From Dechloromonas sp. (GTDB lineage: Bacteria > Pseudomonadota > Gammaproteobacteria > Burkholderiales > Rhodocyclaceae), in contig JAABQV010000007.1 of the NCBI GenBank assembly GCA_011391255.1, forward strand, positions 1 through 64,000: a stretch of 64,000 bases of DNA, read 5' to 3'. Shown piece by piece: positions 59,685 through 64,000 of this stretch. The translations under genes were made by a program, and so were the position numbers. The notes under the pieces were generated by a model. The model worked only from the letters and a program-made list of their open reading frames with translations, was not told the origin of the DNA and made no database searches. The first letter of the stretch is position 1. Each line of letters starts with the position of its first letter.

Positions 59685-60520
59685 TGTTTCGAATATTCAA
59701 ATCCTGTTTAATTGGCGCGCTGGCACTGGTTGCCGGCCTGTCGCAGGCGGATCAGGAAAAGCCCTTATGGGAAGTCGGTATCGGCGTCGCAGCGCTGAGT
59801 TTTCCGGCCTACCGTGGTTCCGATCAGACCACCAACTTCGCTGTGCCGGTGCCATTGTTCAGCTATCACGGCGATTTCTTCAAGGCTGACCGGCACGGGA
59901 TTCGCGGCAGTCTTTTCGACTCCGACCGGCTCGATCTGACCCTCAGTCTGGCCATTTCCCCGCCGGCCAGCAGCGACGACGTCAAGGCGCGCAAGGGCAT
60001 GTACGATCTTGAGGGCACTTTTGAATTCGGCCCGCAGATGGATGTCACCTTCTGGCGCTCCGAGAACCGCGCGCGCTTTTTCAAGCTGCTGATGCCGCTG
60101 CGCGCGGCCTTCACCGTCGATGGGCCGCCCAAGGACATTGGCTGGGTTTTTCATCCCAAGTTGAATGTCGATATTACCGACTTGCCCGGCCTGCCCGGCT
60201 GGAACCTTGGCCTGCTCGCCGGCCCGGTGTTCGGCAACGAGCGCCAGAATTCCTACTATTACAGCGTCGCGCCGCAGTACGTGACAGTGGATCGTCCGGC
60301 TTATCAGGCGAGCAGTGGTTACGCCGGGATGCAATACACCATGGGTTTCTCCAAGCGCTTCCCGAAATTCTGGGTCGGCACTTTCCTGCGTTACGACAAC
60401 CTCTCCGGTGCCGTCTTTGAAGACAGCCCGCTGGTCAAGCAGAAGGATTATTTCGCCGGCGGCGTTGCTGTTACCTGGGTGCTTGGCGAATCTTCGACCC
60501 GCGTGATGGTGAATGACTGA
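59684..60520 (+). CDS. MipA/OmpV family outer-membrane protein
   Basis: A 278-residue beta-barrel protein. The ATG at 59684 is chosen because AGGGAG precedes it, and it opens a signal peptide ending around GLSQADQ. The family feature FPAYRGSDQTTNFAVPVPLFSY is clear, with repeated amphipathic strands and an aromatic-rich C-terminus (AGGVAVTWVLGE). Most MipA family members are of unknown function or act as scaffolds for peptidoglycan enzymes. Its position inside the biosynthetic operon suggests it helps to place or export the product at the outer membrane. Confidence 0.85.
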   Translation: MFRIFKSCLIGALALVAGLSQADQEKPLWEVGIGVAALSFPAYRGSDQTTNFAVPVPLFSYHGDFFKADRHGIRGSLFDSDRLDLTLSLAISPPASSDDVKARKGMYDLEGTFEFGPQMDVTFWRSENRARFFKLLMPLRAAFTVDGPPKDIGWVFHPKLNVDITDLPGLPGWNLGLLAGPVFGNERQNSYYYSVAPQYVTVDRPAYQASSGYAGMQYTMGFSKRFPKFWVGTFLRYDNLSGAVFEDSPLVKQKDYFAGGVAVTWVLGESSTRVMVND

Positions 60521-61319
60521 TCTGCAGCGCCCGGGCGGAGTACTCCGGGCTGCTTACGAAACCTTCGCGATGGTTTTCGGCCTTGGCCTGCTGGCATTAA
60601 TTTGCCTGCTCTGGTTGCCCTTCGCGCTGGTTTTCTATCCGTTGCTGCCGCGCCGCTGGGGACAGCCGGTCGGCCGTTACTTCATCGCCTACGGCTTTCG
60701 TTTTTACCTGCGCTGCCTGGAGATTTTTTGCGCCTGTAAGTTCGATCTCAAGGCGCTGGATCAATTACGCAACCAAGGGCCGTTGATTCTTGCCGCCAAT
60801 CACCCGTCGCTGCTCGATGCCGGGTTGATTACGTCGCGTCTGCCGAATGCCGTCTGTGTGATGAAGGCTACGCTCATGGATAACCTGCTGTTTGGCGCAG
60901 CGGCGAGGCTGGCGCGCTACATTCGCAACAATGCGCCCCTCGAAGCCATCCTCGGTGCGCGTGAAGAATTACGCAGTGGTGCGCACCTGGTGATTTTCCC
61001 CGAGGGTACGCGCACTGATCAGTTCCCGTTGATTGCCCTCCAGAAGAGTACCGCCTTGATTGCCAATCGTTCGGGCGTTGCGGTGCAAACCTTGCTGATT
61101 GAGTTCAGCACGCCATATCTCGGCAAGCACTGGCCCTTGTTCCAGCGTCCGAGCCTGCCTTTGCAGTTCTCGATTCGTCTTGGCCGGCGCTTTGAGGCGC
61201 CGAAGGATGTCAGCGCCTTTACCGAAGAACTGGAAGCCTATTTCCGCGAACAATTAGGGGCAAAAATGCCGTTGACCGTAACCAGCGGGGATATCCCGCT
61301 GGCCGGCAGCGTCCGATGA
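60513..61319 (+). CDS. Lysophospholipid-type acyltransferase (PlsC family)
   Basis: A 268-residue membrane acyltransferase that starts inside the end of the previous gene. One or two N-terminal hydrophobic helices precede the catalytic block NHPSLLDAG (HX4D) and FPEGTR, the two signature motifs of the PlsC/LPLAT family. In aryl polyene loci such acyltransferases are linked to attachment of the polyene to a glycerol or lipid backbone. The following glycosyltransferase overlaps it by four bases. Confidence 0.88.
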   Translation: MTDLQRPGGVLRAAYETFAMVFGLGLLALICLLWLPFALVFYPLLPRRWGQPVGRYFIAYGFRFYLRCLEIFCACKFDLKALDQLRNQGPLILAANHPSLLDAGLITSRLPNAVCVMKATLMDNLLFGAAARLARYIRNNAPLEAILGAREELRSGAHLVIFPEGTRTDQFPLIALQKSTALIANRSGVAVQTLLIEFSTPYLGKHWPLFQRPSLPLQFSIRLGRRFEAPKDVSAFTEELEAYFREQLGAKMPLTVTSGDIPLAGSVR

Positions 61320-62092
61320 CCGCCATGCCGGACGCCTCTAGCAGCCACCTCGTTCTGATTCCCAGCTACAATCCCGGCGCCAAAGTTGGTGAAACCGTGC
61401 GCGCTGCCCGCGCGCAGTGGACGCCGGTATGGGTGGTGGTCGACGGCAGCAACGATGGCAGCAGCGAGTTGTTGCGGGCAATGGCGGCGAACGATCCGGG
61501 TTTGCGGGTGATCGTCATTCCGGAAAACCGTGGCAAGGGTTCGGCTGTGCTCGCCGGCATCTCGCAAGCGGCTGCCGAGGGCTTCAGTCATGCGCTAACT
61601 ATGGATTCCGACGGCCAGCACCCGGCCGATTTAATCCCCGCTTTCATGGCCGCCTCGCAGGCCAAGCCGGCGGCGATGGTGCTCGGTAAACCGGTTTTTG
61701 ATGCCGATGCGCCCGCCTTGCGCGTCAATGGCCGCAAGGTCTCGAACGGCTGGGCCAATCTCGAAACGTTGTGGATGGGTATCGGTGATTCGCTCTACGG
61801 CTTTCGCGTCTATCCGATCCGGCCGCTGATCAAAATTATGCAGGCCAACCGTTTTATGCGGCGCTTTGATTTCGACCCGGAGGCGGTGGTTCGCCTCTGC
61901 TGGGCGGGCGTCAAACCGGTCAATCTTGATGCCCCGGTGCGCTACTTCCGAGCTGACGAGGGCGGTGTTTCACATTTTCGTTACCTGCGCGATAACACTT
62001 TGCTGACCTGGATGCACACCCGCCTGTTTTTGGGCTTCTTAATGCGTTTACCGGTGCTGATCTGGCGCCGTCTGAGTGATTCCTCTTCCTAA
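61316..62092 (+). CDS. Family 2 glycosyltransferase
   Basis: A 258-residue GT2 protein with overlap ATGA to the acyltransferase. The nucleotide-sugar fold shows VLIPSYNPGAKVGETV, a DGS box (VVDGSNDGS), and the metal-binding DSDGQHPADL. A later segment carries GDSLYGFRVYP. It is likely cytoplasmic with a C-terminal hydrophobic stretch (RLFLGFLMRLPVLIWRRL). Aryl polyene clusters often hold a glycosyltransferase beside an acyltransferase, either separate or fused; here they are separate but translationally coupled. Confidence 0.9.
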   Translation: MTAMPDASSSHLVLIPSYNPGAKVGETVRAARAQWTPVWVVVDGSNDGSSELLRAMAANDPGLRVIVIPENRGKGSAVLAGISQAAAEGFSHALTMDSDGQHPADLIPAFMAASQAKPAAMVLGKPVFDADAPALRVNGRKVSNGWANLETLWMGIGDSLYGFRVYPIRPLIKIMQANRFMRRFDFDPEAVVRLCWAGVKPVNLDAPVRYFRADEGGVSHFRYLRDNTLLTWMHTRLFLGFLMRLPVLIWRRLSDSSS

Positions 62093-62093
62093 T

Positions 62094-62852
62094 ATGCCTG
62101 ATACTAACTCGCCCAATGCGGCGTTAAAAGCCGACCCGCGCCTGCGCACCTATTTTGCCGACGAAGCCGAGCGCCGCGCCGTCACACAGGCGATGTTCAA
62201 CCAGGCCGCCGCCGGCTACGACCGGGCGGAAAACCTGACAGCGCTTGGCAGCGGTTCCTGGTATCGGCGCGATGTGCTGCGCCGCAACGGTTTGAAAGCC
62301 GGCATGACGATCCTTGATATCGCGGCGGGCACCGGCCTCGTCGCGGTCGAGGCACAAAGCCTGATCGGGCCGCAGGGACGGCTGCTGGCGCTTGATCCAT
62401 CGCCCGGCATGCTCGCCGAATTGGCGAGCAAGCTCAAGGTCGAGACCATTGAGGCATACGCCGAGGCGATTCCCTTGCCCGATGATCACGTCGATTTCAT
62501 TTCCATGGGCTACGCCTTGCGCCATGTTGGCGATATTGATCAGGCTTTTGCCGAGTATCTGCGCGTCCTGCGCCCTGGCGGGCGCGTTTGCATCATGGAA
62601 ATCAGCCGCCCGAAAAGTCGTATTGGTCAAAGCATGATGCGCTTCCATATTGGCGTCGTGGTTCCCTTTCTAGCCCGCCTGACCGGCAGCCTGGCTGACG
62701 TCAAACTGCTCTGGGAGTATTACGGTGACACCATCGATGCGGCAATTGAGCCGGCATTGATACTCGATGGCTTACGTCGTGCCGGCTTTGTCGATGTCGA
62801 GTGTTCAGTCAGCCTTGGTGTTTTCCGTGAATATCTCGGGCGCAAGCCTTGA
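62094..62852 (+). CDS. Class I SAM methyltransferase, UbiE-like
   Basis: The ATG at 62094 lies one base after the glycosyltransferase stop and gives 252 residues; the track begins 18 bases earlier at a GTG. Motif I reads MTILDIAAGTGLVAVEA, motif II LLALDPSPGMLAELASKL, and motif III IPLPDDHVDFISMGYALRHV, which resembles the UbiE/COQ5 family. It may methylate the aryl head group of the product; UbiE itself would sit elsewhere, and this copy is unlikely to be the ubiquinone enzyme because it lies in this operon. Its true substrate is not known. Confidence 0.8.
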   Translation: MPDTNSPNAALKADPRLRTYFADEAERRAVTQAMFNQAAAGYDRAENLTALGSGSWYRRDVLRRNGLKAGMTILDIAAGTGLVAVEAQSLIGPQGRLLALDPSPGMLAELASKLKVETIEAYAEAIPLPDDHVDFISMGYALRHVGDIDQAFAEYLRVLRPGGRVCIMEISRPKSRIGQSMMRFHIGVVVPFLARLTGSLADVKLLWEYYGDTIDAAIEPALILDGLRRAGFVDVECSVSLGVFREYLGRKP

Positions 62853-62874
62853 AAAAATCGCCGGCTTTTCGCGG

Positions 62875-62884
62875 TTGACCGCAA
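62875..62884 (-). repeat. TTGCGGTCAA decamer immediately upstream of rluA
   Basis: One of 12 exact copies, and the only one outside annotated coding sequence. It ends one base before the rluA start codon. The 12-mer GTTGCGGTCAAC is complete here on the minus strand. Confidence 0.85.
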
Positions 62885-62885
62885 C

Positions 62886-63509
62886 ATGCCGACTTTCGAG
62901 CTGATTTACGCTGACGACAGCCTGATTGTCGTCAATAAGCCCTCCGGGATGCTCTCGGTGCCCGGTCGCGGGCCGGACAAGCAGGATTGCCTGATTCACC
63001 GCGTCCAGGCCGACTATCCTGACGCGCTCAGTGTCCATCGTCTCGACATGTCGACCTCCGGCCTGCTGCTGGTGGCGCGCGGGGCGAGCATGCATCGCGA
63101 ACTTTCCCGCCTCTTTGAGCAACGCAAAGTCAGTAAACGCTACATCGCCGTTGTGGCTGGCCAACTCAAGGAAGCCTCCGGCGAAATCAATCTGCCCCTG
63201 ATTTGCGACTGGCCGAACCGGCCGCGGCAAAAGGTCGATTTCGAGATAGGCAAAGCTTCGCAAACCCGTTATCGCCTGCTCAGTTACGACGCCCAATGCG
63301 ATTGCAGCCGGGTCGAGCTGGAGCCGATTACCGGCCGCTCGCACCAGTTGCGCGTGCATCTCGCCGAGCTTGGCCACCCGATTTTGGGCGACGAGCTTTA
63401 CGGCTCCGAGGAAAGTGCCCCGCGCTTGCTGCTGCACGCCACGCAGCTCAGCTTCCCGCTACCGGGCAGCGATGAAATCAGGTCGTTCGAGTCATTCCCG
63501 GACTTCTGA
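62886..63509 (+). CDS. rluA: RluA-family pseudouridine synthase
   Basis: A 207-residue enzyme that makes pseudouridine in 23S rRNA (and tRNA for RluA itself). The catalytic motif reads SVHRLDMSTSGLLLVARG with the essential Asp, followed by RYIAVVAGQL and GRSHQLRVHLAELGHPILGDELYG. It lacks the S4 domain, matching RluA rather than RluC or RluD. It follows the methyltransferase after 33 bases and may be read through from the operon. Confidence 0.9.
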   Translation: MPTFELIYADDSLIVVNKPSGMLSVPGRGPDKQDCLIHRVQADYPDALSVHRLDMSTSGLLLVARGASMHRELSRLFEQRKVSKRYIAVVAGQLKEASGEINLPLICDWPNRPRQKVDFEIGKASQTRYRLLSYDAQCDCSRVELEPITGRSHQLRVHLAELGHPILGDELYGSEESAPRLLLHATQLSFPLPGSDEIRSFESFPDF

Positions 63510-63809
63510 GCGGCGAGAAACCATTCCTGTGGCGCCCTGTTGCGTTTATTGCCCAAAAGCCACCAGCGAGCCCATAAAAGCCAGTCAGGTTTCTTACCCT
63601 AAGGACAGCTATGCAGCGTTAAGAGACGCTCAGGTCTGGGAACCATTAGGCAAATCTCGGCCACAACCAGCCGGTCACCTTCTCTCGACAACGGCCACTC
63701 GAGCGGCAGCACCACTCCGAAACCTGCCGGATGGTCTCTCGGCCTGAGCGGCCATTCGGGTATCTCAGGCCAGATGGCTGCAATCCAAGAGTGCTTACCA
63801 GCCAAAGGC
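63510..63809. other. 300-base stretch with no supported gene
   Basis: After rluA no reading frame is convincing. The ORF track offers a 108-codon minus-strand frame across this stretch (63599-63925), but it shares bases with the more protein-like partial gene at 63810 onward and has no recognisable domain. Nothing resembling a tRNA, promoter array or insertion sequence end is visible. Confidence 0.6.
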
Positions 63810-64000
63810 TCAAATCTCGCTCGTGCAGCACGAGCGTTGATACGCCGCTTCCTTACGAATAGCCAACTCGTCTTGAAACGCCTGATTGTCAGGAAATTCA
63901 CGAACGTAATGGCGAAGTGAGCCAAATTTCCCTTTGCACTGAGCTACAAGCGGTATTTTCGGACTCCCGATCTGCTGGAAATATTCCGCCTGGCCTTCAA
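63810..64000 (-). CDS. 3' end of unidentified gene (leaves window at right)
   Basis: A frame not in the ORF track, because it is open to the right edge, ends at a stop at 63810-63812. Its 62 readable residues include EYFQQIGSPKIPLVAQC and REFPDNQAFQDELAIRKE, a natural-looking composition of charged and hydrophobic residues. I do not recognise the family. It could be the tail of a real gene converging on rluA, or of a decayed one. Confidence 0.4.
   Translation of the reverse strand, partial: EGQAEYFQQIGSPKIPLVAQCKGKFGSLRHYVREFPDNQAFQDELAIRKEAAYQRSCCTSEI

Noticed and set aside
63599-63925. 108-codon minus-strand ORF near the right edge
   Set aside because: Repetitive Arg/Pro/Trp composition without any domain, and it overlaps a more protein-like partial frame.

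Overview
The window is a GC-rich (by eye) chromosomal segment of a betaproteobacterium, most likely in or near the Rhodocyclales (Dechloromonas/Azonexus/Accumulibacter-like). That placement is inferred from gene order and families: dnaA-dnaN-gyrB beside rpmH-rnpA-yidD-yidC-mnmE, def-fmt and rsmB-DUF4390-ntrYX-trkAH, LysM-dprA-topB, and small families common in betaproteobacteria (DUF1840, DUF1857, DUF2726). No database search was possible. The segment holds the replication-origin neighbourhood and is almost entirely coding. I saw no rRNA, tRNA, CRISPR array or intact insertion sequence.

Layout. 1-3492 (minus): promoter-proximal part of an aryl-polyene-type operon (ACP, ketosynthase, second ACP, COG4648 membrane protein, AMP ligase) that leaves the window on the left. 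3546-13363: dsbD, cutA and a lone ABC-2 permease; rhodanese, murB, amidase, cytochrome c; a methyltransferase-like protein, a ROK kinase, an MFS transporter and an EF-hand-like protein. 13415-27704: priA, hemE, trkH, trkA, an NtrX-like regulator, an NtrY-like kinase, DUF4390 and rsmB on the minus strand, then def-fmt, with a plus-strand nuclease-speD pair placed between. 27845-36307: LysM, dprA, topB, then oxyR-rsuA, DUF1857 and ybiT. 36458-44209: a response regulator, glutathione synthesis (gshA, gshB), apbE, and a solute-binding protein next to a hybrid histidine kinase. 44271-49472: gyrB, dnaN, dnaA transcribed leftward. 49706-53478: rpmH, rnpA, yidD, yidC, mnmE transcribed rightward. 54161-63509 (plus): a TauE-type exporter, then a tightly coupled operon of B12-radical SAM enzyme, BamE-like lipoprotein, halogenase-like flavoenzyme, XanB2/FkbO-type chorismatase, MipA/OmpV porin, acyltransferase, GT2 glycosyltransferase and methyltransferase, ending with rluA.

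How the genes may work together. The two ends of the window look like two halves of one secondary-metabolite pathway. The right operon can make hydroxybenzoate from chorismate and carries tailoring, acyl-transfer, glycosyl-transfer and outer-membrane functions. The left operon carries ligase, carrier protein and ketosynthase functions of the aryl polyene (xanthomonadin-like) type. About 51 kb containing the origin lies between them.

Structural signals that gene calling does not explain: (i) four parS-like 16-mers spread over 36 kb to the left of dnaA; (ii) DnaA-box-rich spacers at dnaA-dnaN and rpmH-dnaA, plus a third between hemE and priA; (iii) the decamer TTGCGGTCAA, found exactly 12 times in unrelated genes and reading frames; (iv) a DnaA box over the -35 of a candidate dnaA promoter, followed by an attenuator-like hairpin.
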